In this document: piece by piece, positions 34,241 to 47,552 of the stretch | Numbering within the stretch: the stretch's first letter is position 1 | Layout: each line of letters begins with the position of its first letter | NCBI RefSeq assembly: GCF_964355755.1 | Contig: NC_092679.1 | Span: forward strand, 21,006,932 to 21,070,931 | Source of the DNA: Antedon mediterranea | Lineage: Eukaryota; Echinodermata; Crinoidea; Comatulida; Antedonidae | Direction: 5' to 3' | Length of the DNA: 64,000 nt | Program-made: the position numbers and the translations under genes | Notes under the pieces: generated by a model | What the model saw: only the letters and a program-made list of their open reading frames with translations | Database searches by the model: none | Told to the model about the DNA's origin: nothing

Positions 34241-35788
34241 TAACGAAAAGGATATGAAAAAAGGAAGAAAAATACATGGCCAAAAAAACTCAACTATTAA
34301 TGCTTGTAGTTAAAAAAAGAAAAGAAAAAACATGCCCCACTAGCCCCCATCAGTTATGGGCACTGAAGGATGAGTTTTCAATAATTATTCAAGTAAGTAA
34401 ATCTAAAAACTGTAATGTTTAAATATATTCGGTCCTTTCAAAACTAATCTAATTTCATAACTACATTTTTGGAAACTTTGGGATAAATATAAAATAATAT
34501 ATACCATTTTGTGTTAAGAACACTTCCGATAACGATATAGTATTCATACCGTTTTATCGTTACGAAGAACAAAACCGGTAAGGAAAACCATTGAGAGATA
34601 AGGTAGCTTATTTCTACATGGTACAACAGAATAATTGATTATATAGATTGCCAGAGAGGTACTTTCAAAAAGTACCTTAAAAAGATGTTATCATACAAAA
34701 ATATTTCTTGCATTTGTTTCGATTGGAAAGACAAAGAATACAGAAACAGAAAAATGCAATAGCGCGGGTCGATACCCTTCAAAAGTTTCTGGCAAAATAA
34801 AAATTGAGTGTAATTAAAGCTGACTACATACAAAGTATACCATTACTACATACTCTTATTTACATTTACCTTTGACTGTAACTTTGTCTGAACTAATGAA
34901 CCTGCAAACATGATGTGACGTTATGTAAAAGCACACCAGCTGAGTTAAAACGCGTTGGAGAAAGTTAAAACGCGTTGGAGCAAGTTGACGCGTTTTGATG
35001 TAAACGGCATCGTCAATGAAAATTTGATGATTTACTAATAGCATTGTTTTTTCATTACATATATTGTATTATCTATTGTTATTTTGAGTTATTGTTTTTC
35101 TTTTCAATTTCTCTCCATTCTTAAAGACTGTTCTGAATAAATTGCAAAAATATTATTGTAAACTCTGAGTGAACGTCAGCTCATTTCGCGCGCTTTTTAT
35201 TTTGATTACTTCAATAAATCACGGAGAATGTAAATGGTAGGAAGGCCTACTGTATTAAACTATTTCCGGGGTGATGCAGTGATGTTTGAATTGTCTATCA
35301 ATGATCTAGCAAGCAAGCTTTAAATGTAAAATTCCTAGAAGAGTTTGTTTTTTTATATTAATTAGGTATATGAACATTGTACTATGATGTGCCAATCATT
35401 CCACCCTTAACGATACGATAACTTTTTCCAGAAAAAATGGTCCATAGAAGCTCAATAAATCAACTTTAAACAAAGAAAGAGAGATAGAAATAAACATTTT
35501 TAATGTTAACATGGTAATTCTGAGAAAAAGTTACAAAATACACAAGCGAAACTACTATTGCATTACTATCTTCAGGGTCAGATGCCTAATAATTCCTCTT
35601 AATTGTACACTTTTCATTGAAAATAATAATTTGGTCTTTTAAATTATTTTGTTTCTAGACTTTCAGTATCTTAATGTTTTTAAAAACGCATTAATGTTTT
35701 TATCATCAATTTCTAACGATCCTCTTTGGAAAACAATGGTTTCTCTTGTTTAACCTGTGATACATAATGTTATCTCATTTAAATTAAT
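34241..35788. other. AT-rich DNA, no supported gene
   Basis: Three consecutive minus frames (34444-34626, 34639-34833, 34856-35044) have AT-driven composition and no domain. The 20-bp repeat at 34.95 kb is listed separately. Confidence 0.5.
34943..34997. repeat. Three-copy 20-bp repeat with ACGCGT
   Basis: GTTAAAACGCGTTGGAG starts at 34944 and 34964, and a third, shorter copy GTTGACGCGTTTTG starts at 34984. The core AAAACGCGTT is palindromic. Confidence 0.8.
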
Positions 35789-35927
35789 CTTGGTTCCCCA
35801 TTGGGCGCAACTTATACGCGCAACACGATCAATCACGTGGCAGGCGACGGTCATCCGAACAGTCGTTTTTAATTGGTCAAATATTTTAGGTTGCGCGCAT
35901 GCACTGCGTCCTAGTAGAAGCAACGTT
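35789..35927. mobile_element. Family-2 miniature inverted-repeat element, copy D (diverged)
   Basis: TCTTGGTTCCCCATTGGGCG opens it. The interior has GCAACACGATCAATCACG and AATTGGTCAAATATTTTAGG. The right end is GCACTGCGTCCTAGTAGAAG. The minus-to-plus complementarity is weaker than in other copies. The plus frame 35757-35993 overlaps it and is discounted. Confidence 0.7.
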
Positions 35928-37284
35928 TACAGAAAGGGTTCTCACAATCCATTCTATAATCTCTTTTTCAATACTGATTTAATCCGAAATTAATTTTGAA
36001 CAATTTGCTTTTGTACTTTATTATTATTTCAATCATTGAAACCTGAAGACGCCAAATTAATGTCAAAATTCTTCCAACAGAAAAGAATTCGATTAAGTTC
36101 AACGATCTTTTACGTATTTTGTCTTAATTTTTCTGTTTGTGATTATTATTCATTCTTGTGTCGCAGTGCAATATAATATAGTTTTACAGACTCTCAATTT
36201 GATACTAAAGTACTTTCATTACCAACAAAAATCATTGTTGACTTAAGATAACAGATCAATGCATATATAGTGTATTCAAATACCCATTAATATCCTAATG
36301 TTTTGCGTATATCAGCGTGCCACACATTGCCACCTGTTGATTTTACGTATGTTACTTTCAGAGTAAACAGCATAAACCATTTATAGAATACTGCATTTAT
36401 ATGCAAACATGTATTTTCGATACGCTGAGGCTAAAGTTCTAGGTTTACACAGTTTTAATGATCGCTTTGTTAGTTTAGCCTATTATGGTAACAATATAAT
36501 TATGCATACACGAGTCACATTAAATAACATGCTTTGTTTTCTTATAAGGATATAGGCCTACGCATACTTATTATGTTTGTTTGGTTGTAGATATACAATC
36601 ATAAATCTCTATCTTTCAGCTGGTGAATTTCCACGCTTTTTATTGCGTTGATTTTAATAAAGGCATATGTTTTTGTACTTTTTTACTGTATTGTACTGTA
36701 TCGTATTTAGAGTAATACATACCACTTAATAATAAGTAATACGTATACTATTGTGATTGGTAAGAGAGAAGTGGAACCCGTTCTTCAAGAAATATGTAAC
36801 AACATGTTTGTCAGCACTCGGCCGGCAATTTTTAAACTCTACAAATGGACGGGTTATTTTGCCAAGCCGAATTATATCGAATATGAGGAACTCCACTATT
36901 AACTTGTGTACTACCAAAACAGAACGCTCTCAACAACGAACTTTGAACAAATTACATTTTCCTTTTTGATTCTAGTTAGAACATTAAATTTATTGCATAA
37001 TGTAACCAATTAATATTTGATAGAATACATCCTCAGAAAATTAACGTGCAAATTTATTCTATAACTTCAATATTGTGTCAGAATATATATTGCTAGTAGG
37101 GACCATTAGCACAATTAATGCTGTAACCTCTTTCCTCAAACGCTAGTTTTTCTATAACAGTTTGTAAGTACGGAAATATCTACTTCCTTTTAGATACTCC
37201 GTTGAATTGTCACCGGCAACAACATCTCAAATCGACAGTACTGGGATACTCCCCTGACTGAAACGTTGATAGCATAAGAATAAA
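35928..37284. other. AT-rich DNA, no strongly supported gene
   Basis: Frames 36726-36917 (minus) and 36757-36969 (plus) oppose each other and show no domain. The weak exon candidate at 36620 is listed separately. Confidence 0.5.
36620..36715 (+). CDS. Candidate plus-strand terminal exon (very weak)
   Basis: The acceptor AAATCTCTATCTTTCAG ends at 36619 and is of good quality. The phase-0 frame reads LVNFHAFYCVDFNKGICFCT and stops after 31 codons at 36713-36715. The other frames close early. The cysteine and phenylalanine content is what T-rich DNA gives by chance, so this is only a candidate. Confidence 0.15.
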   Translation: MVNFHAFYCVDFNKGICFCTFLLYCTVSYLE

Positions 37285-37285
37285 G

Positions 37286-37695
37286 CTTGATTCCCACTAG
37301 GACGCAACGCAAGGTCGTAGATGCAACGCTAGCAAGCTGACCTATCACAAGCGATTGTTCGAATAATCCAGCGCTTGTGATTGGTCGAATCACTAAAGCG
37401 TGGTTCCCACTAGCGACGCAACGCAAGGACGTAAAGCAACGCAAGTGAATTGACCAATCACAAGCGATGGCTTATTCGCTTGTGATTGCTAACTGTCTAT
37501 AAATGCGCCTTGAGCACTCTTGAGTGGTTTGTGCGCTATAAAAATCCTGTTATTATTATTATTATTATAACTTCGCTTGTCATTGGTTAAAACGCTTGCG
37601 TTGCGTTTACGTCCTTGCGTTACGTTCTAGTGGGAACCAAGCTTTACGCTGCGTTACGTACTTGCATTGCGTCTCTAGTGGAAACCAAGCTTAAC
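37286..37695. mobile_element. Nested family-2 elements (one inside another)
   Basis: An outer copy opens with AAGCTTGATTCCCACTAGG at 37286 and closes with TCTCTAGTGGAAACCAAGC near 37692. Inside it a second complete copy runs from GCGTGGTTCCCACTAGCG (about 37398) to TTCTAGTGGGAACCAAGC (about 37646). The inner copy is split at its centre by the tail at 37493-37570. The outer interior shows the pairing halves TGACCTATCACAAGCG and CGCTTGTGATTGGTCG. The order of events is outer, then inner, then tail. Confidence 0.85.
37493..37570 (+). mobile_element. Retroposon-like tail with (ATT)n end
   Basis: It reads CTATAAATGCGCCTTGAGCA, then GTGCGCTATAAAAATCCTG and a (TTA)n run. This GCGC...CTATAAA plus triplet-repeat tail is the typical 3' end of many short and long interspersed retroelements in marine invertebrates, from general knowledge. 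It lies at the centre of the inner family-2 element. Its 5' part is absent, so it is a 5'-truncated insertion. Confidence 0.7.
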
Positions 37696-40083
37696 CCTGC
37701 ATTAACTACCAATTGTGATGGAAATTCGTTAGTTCTAATTTACTACAACCAAAATTACACAGTAGTTCAGTATTACGTTTAAAAGTTCTTAGATTAATGT
37801 GTTTGGTTCCATGATTTAAGTTCGTTATGAGGAGAGTTAAAAAAAAAATCTTCTTTACTTTCCATAAAACTTTCGATTTTCTTTAAACATTTTGAGCTAT
37901 GAGGAGACAAGAAACGAAAGGGACAAATGATCCAGTTTTAATCTGTGATGGTTTGTAAAGAATAACATCAATGGAATGATGATATTCAACCTGGAAAGTC
38001 TTTAAAACTTCTAATTGTAATTTTTGATCTTGTATAATTAAAAATAACAAAGCAAAACAAAAATATTGAATTGAACATTGAAAGAATATTGTGGTTCTCT
38101 GTGTTGTGTTTGCTTTCTCCGGCAGACAACAGCCTGGTAAAGTCGATTTTAATTTGTTTTAAAAGTTGCCTTAACAAAGAGAAAGGGGGATGAAAGTATT
38201 CCGACATATGAAAGTAAAATATACCATGAATTTAACTTAAATAATAGAAACAAGGAAATGGAAAACACTTAATTTTAATAAGCTATTATTTTAAGATATC
38301 GTGTGCTCTATAAAAACTAATTAAGTGTAGTTGTTTTTAAATAAACCTTTAATTAATATCCAATTCAAGTCTCGTAAAACTTTGAGATATACTTTAACTT
38401 TCTTTCTTTGCTTTAATAAAGAAAGTAGTAAAGTTATGTACATATGATGTAATAACACGCGTAGACCACATCTGTGTCAACTTTATTTCTTAAACGTTTA
38501 TTTAGATAATTAAAAAAAACCATGATATTATAAAAAAAGAAAGCATTATTATAATGGACCCCATTGTCTCACAGGGCCCAAAAAGAAATGCGTAATAAAA
38601 TACAACAGCAATAATAAATTAGATTTGAAAAAATATAAAAATGAAAAAGAATATGAATATTAATTAAGAACAATTGATTCTTCGTGATTATTAGACTCTA
38701 TGCACAATGTACAATTTTTATCTTGGAACAATAAATATTAACATAGTGCTTCATCCAGATTTTTTTTTAATGTGGCTCATGCTTAAAATATAGTAAATAA
38801 ATAAAGTGTCTGTTTTAATATGTACATAGTTTTGTTAGTCCGCCTATGGAATCATGGGATACTGTGACCAATAACAGTGAAAATAGTTGTTTTTTTTGTA
38901 ATGAGTTTTCCATGTTGAGGTACATACTCCATCAGTGAGTTACTTTTTGTGTACTATTTTGCTGAAATCATAAATATTATTATCCAAATTATATGAAAAT
39001 GTTGTTTTTGCGATACCAGCAGTTTTACAGTAGCCTACGCTATTTTAGATACAAAATATTTATATTATTTGAATCAAGTAATTGTGGTCTAAACAGGTTT
39101 AAAAATTCGGAAGCTTTCAGTTAAAATAATAAAACACTTATTAATATATTATAACTTTATAATTATATTTCACACATGATTTATGAGGTTACTTGAAATG
39201 GTGTAAAATTAATCAACTAATATTTGTATTTCATATACTGCAAATAGTTACTTTACAACATAAAAAACAAGAGAAAATCATTGACTTACTTTCTTTAAAA
39301 GCGTCACGGCAGAATGTAGGTCTAACTAATCGGTAATGGCCGGCAAGGATGGCTACGAGTCCCCAAGCCTAACACATTCACATAAGCTACCGCGACAGCA
39401 AGGCAGCACGGAGTCGAACGGGAACACTATATCTGCTAACTATTTCAAACTGTAGGTGGCGACGCCTATCAACTTAGAAATGCTAATAAAGAAATCGAAC
39501 GCAATTGGACAAATAGGAACCAGCAAACTTAGTACTTAGTTAGTTATATATTTCCTGCAGTCGTATACAATATAACCATTTATTATTATAAAGTAAACCT
39601 GATTTTTCTTCTTCGTTTCAACAAACGAAAAATTGTGATCATAAATAGGCTATGCCTCATTAACAGAAATAAATATAGCAAATTTTTCTTTTAGACTTCT
39701 TACAATAATCTGGAATAAAGAAAGCAGAGTATCCATAATGCCACTGTGAAGTAATTTGTCGTTTTTGTAGAGGTAATTAACGGGTTGCAAACTGGTATAA
39801 CCATTTTCTTTCCCTGGGCTAAATCTCATACGTCTACCTCATTTGCATAATAAAACTTTATTGGAAATAGAGGGCGGTAGAGTGAATCGGGTCATCATAC
39901 TTGGTACTATGTTGAATTAAACATTTTTTTTGTTCAACTGTTCCAGATTTGTGGGCTTGGTTTCCCTAATGAAACAGCGTGTTTTGTTTCTGTTAATATT
40001 ATCGCATGTCTAATGTACGGTAAACTAAATGTAGAGCAGATTCTATTAATTTTACAAAAAAGAGAGTTAATACTATCATTGAA
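37696..40083. other. AT-rich DNA with one leader-exon candidate
   Basis: The GC-richer patch at 39300-39480 is listed separately. A weak hairpin (AACTTTCTTTCTTTG against AAAGAAAGTAGTAAAGTT) lies at about 38396-38425. The minus frames 37986-38207 and 39934-40122 are unsupported; the second has its PPPPPP run from the G homopolymer. Confidence 0.5.
39290..39480 (-). other. Candidate leader exon region, minus strand (weak)
   Basis: On the minus strand a GC-richer stretch, including CCCGTTCGACTCCGTGCTGC and TAGCCATCCTTGCCGGCC, ends in the donor AAAGAAA|GTAAGT at 39289. The only ATGs open minimal frames (ATG TGA, ATG TGT TAG). This fits a 5' untranslated first exon, but no convincing TATA box or initiator is visible and the 5' limit is arbitrary. 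Confidence 0.25.
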
Positions 40084-40098
40084 GGGGGGGGGGGGGGG
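40084..40098 (+). repeat. G15 homopolymer
   Basis: Fifteen consecutive G follow GAA, flanked by AT-rich sequence. Together with the C-rich run in the 21.1 kb element it is one of two long G/C homopolymer tracts in the window. Length is prone to assembly error. Confidence 0.9.
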
Positions 40099-41488
40099 AG
40101 GATTTTTGACATTGTGGTTCACACATAAATAGCCTACAGTAGGACAGTTAAAGAATATTTACTTTCTCGAATTAGATTAATTTTTCATTGTTTTTGTTTT
40201 AGTACATACTTGACAACGATGATCAATATGTTTATAATGTGCTGCCGCAAACTTCTAAAATTAACTAAATCTTACGTCTACTTGTTGTATTCACTTTTTG
40301 GTGGAAACAAGTTTTCTTTTATTTTTGTGTGTGAAATGTCCCCTCATATTAGTTTCCATTTCAGCAAAGTACTCCTTTAAGTGTAATCACTTATTAAGAT
40401 AAAATACGCCATGTCCAACTGTATTTGTGTATTGTAAAACAAACTATAATTTAGCAACTTGCTCGCTTCCAGCATAATTCATCTCATTGTGTTCTCCATG
40501 CAATCTGACAGGTTTGGCCGATTCTTTACTAAGTTCCTGATCGCTGGCGAATCATTTACTTTAATTTGCTCGAACACTCGGTAAATAACAATAATTGAAA
40601 TTTAAAGCTAGCTTGTCGAAAGTAATATTTTAAGAAAATAATCGAGCACTTACTTGGATGAAAATTACACTTTGAATAATAACAAGACTCAACAGACAGT
40701 CAAACGGTAAAGATTGTTCATTGATATCTACACATCTTGTGTTTTAAGCGTATTTATATAGGGATTATGCTGTTTAAAAGCGTAATGATAAATAAGTGTT
40801 TAGAAATATAGATGGAAAATCCGGATTATCACTTGTTTTAGCTGTTTCTAACGGAAAGAGAGAAACGCGAAAACGCCCAGCGATGATACATAACAATGTT
40901 AATGCATGTTTTCCACTAGGCGAATATGTTAGGCCTATATTATTTACGCGAATCGAACATTCTTTATTACGTGCTTTTGCTCTGATCATGGAAATATAAT
41001 ATTATAGTTTTATGCTTTGAATGATTGCGCATTTTTCGCGTCTAAGAAATGGATGGAAGTTATGAAGAATATACGCATGCGCATTATAGATAACGCTTTC
41101 GATTCGCGCGAACAATTTTGTATAGTGTAAAACAGGCTTTAGCCTATAGCAAAGAAGATTGCCGTTGATGTTGAATTGTTTAGTTGTGAATGATTGAAAC
41201 AATTTTTTTTAAAAGTTTTTTAATTTTATTTTTGTTGTTCTTCTTTGTTTCTTTTTAATGTGACCAAAATGTAATTAGTGTTTAATAATTAAACCATATA
41301 TGTTTTCTCAACATCTAAATTGTACTATTATTTGTATTAAGTTTTTCGTAGTTTCAATAGGCTCCTATTGATATGCCAATAGTTTGGTTGATCTTGTTAA
41401 TTTGTTTAAATTATTATGTAATTTTCCTTACGTCACTCTAGGCCTACACTTGCCCTGCATTAACGAGTGAAGTTAATTTAAGTTTTCT

Positions 41489-42483
41489 TTAACGATAAAA
41501 CAAAAATGAATAATCTTTTTATAGTTGGTAAGGTTTTTTTCTTTATTGCATTTAGTTATTTTATACGGTATAGAAATATGATAAATTAAATTTTAACCCA
41601 CCTGATCATAGGCCTAAATTCTTTCTTTTCCACAATAATATCCCCTTTTCTCCAACAATTACACGACCTTTTTGGTGTCTTTGTTCCCGTTAGTTCATCA
41701 GGGAAATCATTTTGTGAATTTCAGATCGTAAAGTGTCAATTGAATTGGAAAACATTGGTGTTTTCTTGCACGTCCCCTCATTGTGTCCTTGGCAGGCAAA
41801 TCAACCCTATTTTATCCCACTAGTGTTGTAACATAAAGTAGGTTACACGGGACCTATGTTTGTTAGCCGTAATAATTGCGTTCTCCCAAAGCGCCTCTGG
41901 ATAACAAGGCCTGAATTCGGTAGTTGTTGATTCGCGGTAGAGTTATTACTAGGCGAATAAATATTTTTACCTTGAAATGAATTATAAATCAAAAGAAGAT
42001 TATGGGAAACAAATTTTGGAATGAGAATTTAAACTATATACTATTTTCAATGTGATTTTAATTATGAAATAGTATACGATTTTAGTAAGATATATTTTTT
42101 ACTTAAAATAAAATTCGTTCATTTGGAAAATATTAAAATTAATTAAACATTGTGGAAATGCATAAGCAAAAGAAACTAAAGGCGACCAAAGACATTATTA
42201 AAATGACTTTTTTTCATATATAACAAAAAAATTATTGAAATGACTGGATTTAAAAACCAAGGATAACGTATTCTATTTTGTAAAATAATGTAGAAAAAAA
42301 TATAACTAGATAGTATAGGCCTACAAATAGTATATTTTTAATATTTTTTAAACAAATTATTTTTTATTATATTGTTACTATTAAAATTAGTTTAATTACT
42401 ATTAGGAGAGATGGAGAGAAAGAGTTTTCTTAAACATCATTTCCATTAACGATAAAATAATCTTTTTATAGTTGGTAAGGTTT
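41489..42483. repeat. Dispersed duplicate of an ATAATCTTTTTATAG word
   Basis: AACGATAAAAC..AATAATCTTTTTATAG followed by TTGGTAAGGTTT occurs at about 41491-41537 and again at 42451-42483, in both cases after AGTTTTCTT. The copies are about 950 bp apart and differ by a short indel. Probably fragments of one unnamed interspersed repeat. Confidence 0.6.
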
Positions 42484-43984
42484 AATTGGATGTAGTTAAG
42501 TTCTTCTGGGGCCCCATATATTTCATGTTATGGTGACTCGGTTGCTTTTGGGGTCCCGGGACATGATGTCGAATAAATAAGTGAAAGAAACTTGTAGACA
42601 TAAACCCTGTAAATATATTAATGATGAAATAAGTGATTATAATTGATACTTAAAACTAGTTTGACCCTTTATTCCTGGGAAGGGTTCTTTTCTAAAAAGA
42701 TGTCACAGAAAGTGTTAACTTAGATAAAGATATGCATTTTGAAAGGACTAAAATAAGAAGCTTATTGAAATGCGGTAAATAAAGTGTCTCTTTAACTATG
42801 TAATAAAGGAGTCAACGCCTAAAAATGTAGTTCACACCGATAAGTGTTTGCGCCCTTCGGGTAGTATGGCACGCCGGGGAATAATATCCGAATCCAGTTT
42901 GAATCTGCCATCAGCCTCTACGTGGTCTATTTCTCCACAAACAATCTCATCATTGAAGGAATTAATCAAAATTGGCCAAAAACAATTTATACAATTTTGC
43001 ATCTACGATGACAGCAACGATTATCGAATCCAAAATCAACGCAGACACCATGTGCCGTTTGATTATAGTTAAAAACACGTAGTTTGAGAGTTATTATACC
43101 TAGAAGCAACTTGCACCAATTGGTCTTTGGCATCATAACCCTTTAGTTATTCATGGAATAATTGCTGGACATAATTGACATGTGAATTATCGATTGGAAA
43201 AAATGATAGATGTTCTCCTTTTATAAATCTCAATTTTAATGAGGATATAAGCCAACACGTCTTAATCGTCTTCACAAAAAAAGTGATGGCATTTGCTAAT
43301 ATTTCAAACCAGTATGCTCACTATTTCACATCTAGAGTATGCCATAATTTATCAAAAAGAATAAGACACATAAGAATAGAATAAGACAAGAATAAACATA
43401 TACAAAATATACATGTGGTCATTATGATGACGTCAGGGAATTGGGGGATGTGTCAATATTTTCTGTTTGGTAAGTCACTGGAGATGAAATGCAATCACAA
43501 AATGGGTTACCTCTAAGTAAATAGTTTGGTTCTAGTCGTAGGAAGTTTCTTGAAATTTGCTGTAACGATGAAATTCAGATTGGTGTGTTCATCGTTCGTA
43601 TTACCGAAGCGTGGTTTTGATTGGATGATGTTGTTAACAGGAAGGGTCTTTATTAGGAATAGGGCCTACTCTCAGTATTTATTTCCGAATAATCCTTTTT
43701 ATACATATTTTCAACTATAGCTCATTTCAATTGATATATAATAGTTTCAACTACAGTATAGCTCACTTTTTCTTTAGAAGTTCATTTATGCAAATTGTTT
43801 ATTTTGTCTTTTTTGTCACGTGAGTGCAATAAGGGCAAATAACTTTCCTACGAGAATTCCTGTATGACTCCGGAAGTTTTGTAAACTACAGTAGATGTTT
43901 TGGCCACTTTCCGTTTATGTAATTATTAGATCAACGTACTTTAGTCAAGGTCCTTACAAACCGGAGGTCAGGCAATGACCCCTG

Positions 43985-44128
43985 TCTATATACTTATAAA
44001 CCAGCCGTCCAGAGAGAGAGAAGTCCGTCGTGATAGCCTTTACAGCCCACTAACCCAGATTTCGTTGTCATCTTCAATTTCGTGATTTTCCGAGGGTATA
44101 AAGCGTGTTATTATGCCAGTTAGAGGTG
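43985..44128 (+). promoter_or_regulatory. Possible core promoter and short first exon (speculative)
   Basis: TATATACTTATAAACC (43988-44003) is followed by a GA run and a GC-richer stretch. The first ATG at 44113 reads ATGCCAGTTAGAG followed by GTGCGA, which could be a start codon spliced out after 13 nt. TATA-like words are frequent in AT-rich DNA, so only the order of signals is notable. Confidence 0.15.
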
Positions 44129-45053
44129 CGACCTGATTCTGGAAATAAATATTTGATGCTCATTTATTAACCTAGATTCTAAAAAGTAGTGTAGCCTCTA
44201 GTTATGAATGACCACGTTTCTCTACTTTTAAAGGAACCAATTACAACACAGAGAAAATTAAAACAAGTAAAAAGGGCCAGTTGTAATTTAAGAAGTATAT
44301 AAAAAAAAGAAACATTCTAAAAGTTCACTAACATACAATTACTTTCTAAGGTGTGGTAACTGTCGAAATGTTGCACATTAGTTAACACGTGGCGGATATT
44401 TAATCGACATGCCATAGCAAGATGGTGTTGTGTACGTACTTATGTATTAATGTTACTAAGTTGCGATCTGCCTAGTCATGTTTTAGTGTAGTAATAAAAC
44501 CGCTTAATGTTCCTCAACTATTACACCATCACTGGTAGATCTATGCTAAGAAAACCCTTTGGAAATACCATCAATTAATTAGCCCGATACTTAACGGCCA
44601 AACATGATGAACTGAAATAAAAATTAAAAAACTGAAATGAAACTCAAACACACGGCTGAGTTCATAGACCTCAACTAATAATATTAATAATCATTAATGT
44701 TGATGTGGAAAGTGACATTTGTATTGAGGCGCATATAAAAATGGTGTCTATTGAAAACGATCTAGAATGAGATCATATTTTGGTTTTGTTTTGATAGGCT
44801 GTATAAATATGATAGTATGAATTCGGAAAATTTTGCTCACAATAACAGAACTTTTGTGTAACAATCCTTGAAACTTTCGAAAATTAGATATAAGTATAAA
44901 CAATTATTACAAATGACACAGATACTTGACTCATATTTCCAAGAAATTGAACAACTAGTATCTCTTGTTAGTAACAGATAAAAAAATAGTTATTTTTACA
45001 AATTGTCTGCACAATTTAACAAACATTTACCACACGACCAGGCGTACGCCGCC

Positions 45054-45098
45054 ATGGGGAAACATGCTGATCTGCACGCGCTGCTTACCGATACCTAG
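45054..45098 (+). CDS. 14-codon frame behind a perfect Kozak-like context (speculative)
   Basis: GCCGCCATGG at 45048-45057 matches the vertebrate initiation consensus exactly and opens MGKHADLHALLTDT before TAG. It lies in a GC-richer island (45035-45260). It may be an upstream ORF of an unseen transcript or chance; invertebrate initiation contexts differ from this consensus. Confidence 0.12.
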   Translation: MGKHADLHALLTDT

Positions 45099-46144
45099 AA
45101 AAGTTTCACCCGCCTACGGGTTAAACAAAAATATACCATGTCTTGATTTACGGGTTGATCTGATTTTGTTTGTCGGTCAATATACTTTGTAGGCTTGGTC
45201 CAAGAGTTTGCCACCTGACCAATGCCTCAGACCACCGGACATTGGTGAAACTGATGATGGACGAATCTCTGTGGCTTGGGGGTTAGGTTTGGGGTTTTAA
45301 ATGAATAATATGAAGTCATGTTTAACTAAAGGCACCAGTTATTTGATTTGATTAATATTGTAGACGAATTCAAACTGACTTTCAATTAATCATTTTATTT
45401 AAAAAAAGAAGATAGGCCTAAACATAGACCCAATGAGACCCCAACACTCAGTCACAATCCAATAAGTTACAGTTAAAATTTATTTCTAGACCCAAGCTAA
45501 ACATCAATATTTCCAAGCAACCTACAGTAGCTTGTTTTGAAGAAATTGGAAATAAAAAAATTAAAATTTCTTTTATTTATTATAGTATAGGGACTATTGT
45601 AAAGATAAATATAAGTAATAAAATAGTATTACATGACAGTGATAACTATATTTTTGTTTTTTTAAAGTTTTAGATGTAGAGAAATTTAGAAAAAGTTGGA
45701 TAAAACAGAAAAGGAATATAAACGTATATATATTTTTACGAACATACAATTAATTCATTAAATTGTTTTGATCAAATCTTATGAAAGTTAGGAGGTTAAG
45801 AAGTTAATAAACAACAATACATGTATTACATTATTGTATTGATCATTTGAAGATGTCAATGCCACGAAAGGAAAAAGTTTAGTAACTGTTTCTGATTGGT
45901 AAAAATTTAGTTTAAAACTTTTTTGAAACGAAATAATATTCCAAAAGAACAACTTCGTTTAGTTTGTAGAAATTGAATGGTTAAGTTACAGAGTATCCAA
46001 TTGAATTAATAGTTATTTGCCTAACTTGAAATGTGAAAGTTATATAAACCAAATGACAACTGACACCTGTCAATCAAATTATGATACGTGGTGTCAATAT
46101 ATTAAACAAGTTTATGACAACTTCAACCCATCTGTTTCCTCTCT

Positions 46145-46309
46145 AAAGCCCTGTCTACACTATCAAACTTTATGTGACAAATGATGTGCCCATATATGGA
46201 CATGATTATGTCATATCACTACCATATTTGGGCATATCACAACCATATTTAGGCACATCGCACTTTTTTTTTGTCGTCAAAGTAGTATGATAGTGTAGAT
46301 AGAACTTTA
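46145..46309. mobile_element. Family-1 miniature inverted-repeat element, copy G
   Basis: AAAGCCCTGTCTACACTATC opens it and TATGATAGTGTAGATAGAAC closes it. The interior includes CATATATGGACATGATTATG and two CATATTT(G/A)GGCA units. Orientation is reversed with respect to copies D, F and H, judging by the order of internal blocks. Confidence 0.85.
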
Positions 46310-47477
46310 AGCTTTCAGATTTATTCGTTTAACATTGTGATAAAATTGTGATATGTTCCTAAACAACCGTGATAAAACATGTGTTTACAGTCATTCTGAA
46401 AGCATATCTAGTTTGAGAATTTATTAATTAAATTATATAAAATGTAAAACTATTAGTTTGTTTCCTATTTCTTCTGTCTTTAAGCGTTTACAAAACTACC
46501 AAACATTACTTAATTTGCATAAATATTGCAAATTAGCTGTTTTGTTAATAAAAGTTCTATAAATAATAAATAACAATTTAAAATATATATAAATTGTTTG
46601 AAGAATTTGTTTGATGTATACAACAATATTCCTTCAGAGATACTTTCTTTCAAATAATTACTTAGGCCTAATGTTTTGTATTATTGGACAACAACATACA
46701 GCATATGCCCACAATATTATGTGTAAATTTCAACTAATATAAATATATTATATTTATTTGGTTAAATCTAATTTAATTTGCACCATAATTTTTAAAATTT
46801 CTCAAATTTGTATTATATGTTTTCAAATTAAATAAACCAAATTCGACAAATGTAATTAAGAAATAAAGAGAATACAAATTGATTAAAGATCGATTTTTTT
46901 TAACAAGAATTCGAGAAGATTGAACCGATAAGAAAGTGTTACACGGCAGTGAGACCGCTCAGGTGACTGTATCAATTTCAACACAATGTCTAAACTCTGC
47001 TGGAAATAACCAAAAAAGCCACGAAAATAAAATAGCACTTGATTTAATCAATTGAAAGTCATTAACGCCAGTTTAAAAACACTTAAAGATTCGGTAATAA
47101 ATAAATGTTACGAGTATAAATCTTTTCCCTCGGGGGAAGAAGTCTACCATTTAGAACAGTTCTATACTGCTAGCGGAACACAAGTTGAATTTTGTCGTGC
47201 GGCAAACACGTAAAATGTATTCTAGTATGGCCTAGTATTACTTTTATAAGTCATCTGTTTTGTTATTTGCAGCAATATTTATTTGCGCATTAACTCGATT
47301 AATTAAGTTGATTTATTTAGGAAGAATAAACTTTGATAGATCACGGTGGTGGCAAATTTAAGCTTAATCAGTTTCGATTTGCCTTACGATAATTAAAGAT
47401 TTTCTTTTGTTTTCTTTAAAAAAATGAATATACTTAATGATGTTATTTGATTAATCAGAAGTTTTAATCTTTTTCAG

Positions 47478-47552
47478 CCTAGGTTAGAAAGTTGGTATTT
47501 CAGCAGACGGCAAACAAAGTTGAAACAGTACAGTATTTTGGCATATAAATAA
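47478..47552 (+). CDS. Candidate plus-strand terminal exon (weak)
   Basis: A strong acceptor tract (TTTTAATCTTTTTCAG) ends at 47477. The phase-0 frame reads PRLESWYFSRRQTKLKQYSI and LAYK before TAA at 47550-47552. Basic and aromatic residues look protein-like. No poly(A) signal beyond ATAAATAAG at the stop and no partner exon. Confidence 0.2.
   Translation, partial: PRLESWYFSRRQTKLKQYSILAYK

Larger units (their letters stand above)
40099..46144. other. AT-rich DNA with a few weak signals
   Basis: Facing frames at 40774-40989 and 40796-40999, and frames at 41002-41202, 42848-43072, 43175-43384, 43526-43720 and 44965-45192, have no domain or splice support. A dispersed repeat pair, a possible promoter at 43.99 kb and a small frame at 45.05 kb are listed separately. 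Confidence 0.5.

Noticed and set aside
44965-45192. 75-codon plus frame in a GC-richer island
   Set aside because: No domain and no splice sites. It overlaps the Kozak-like small frame in another phase and neither can be supported.
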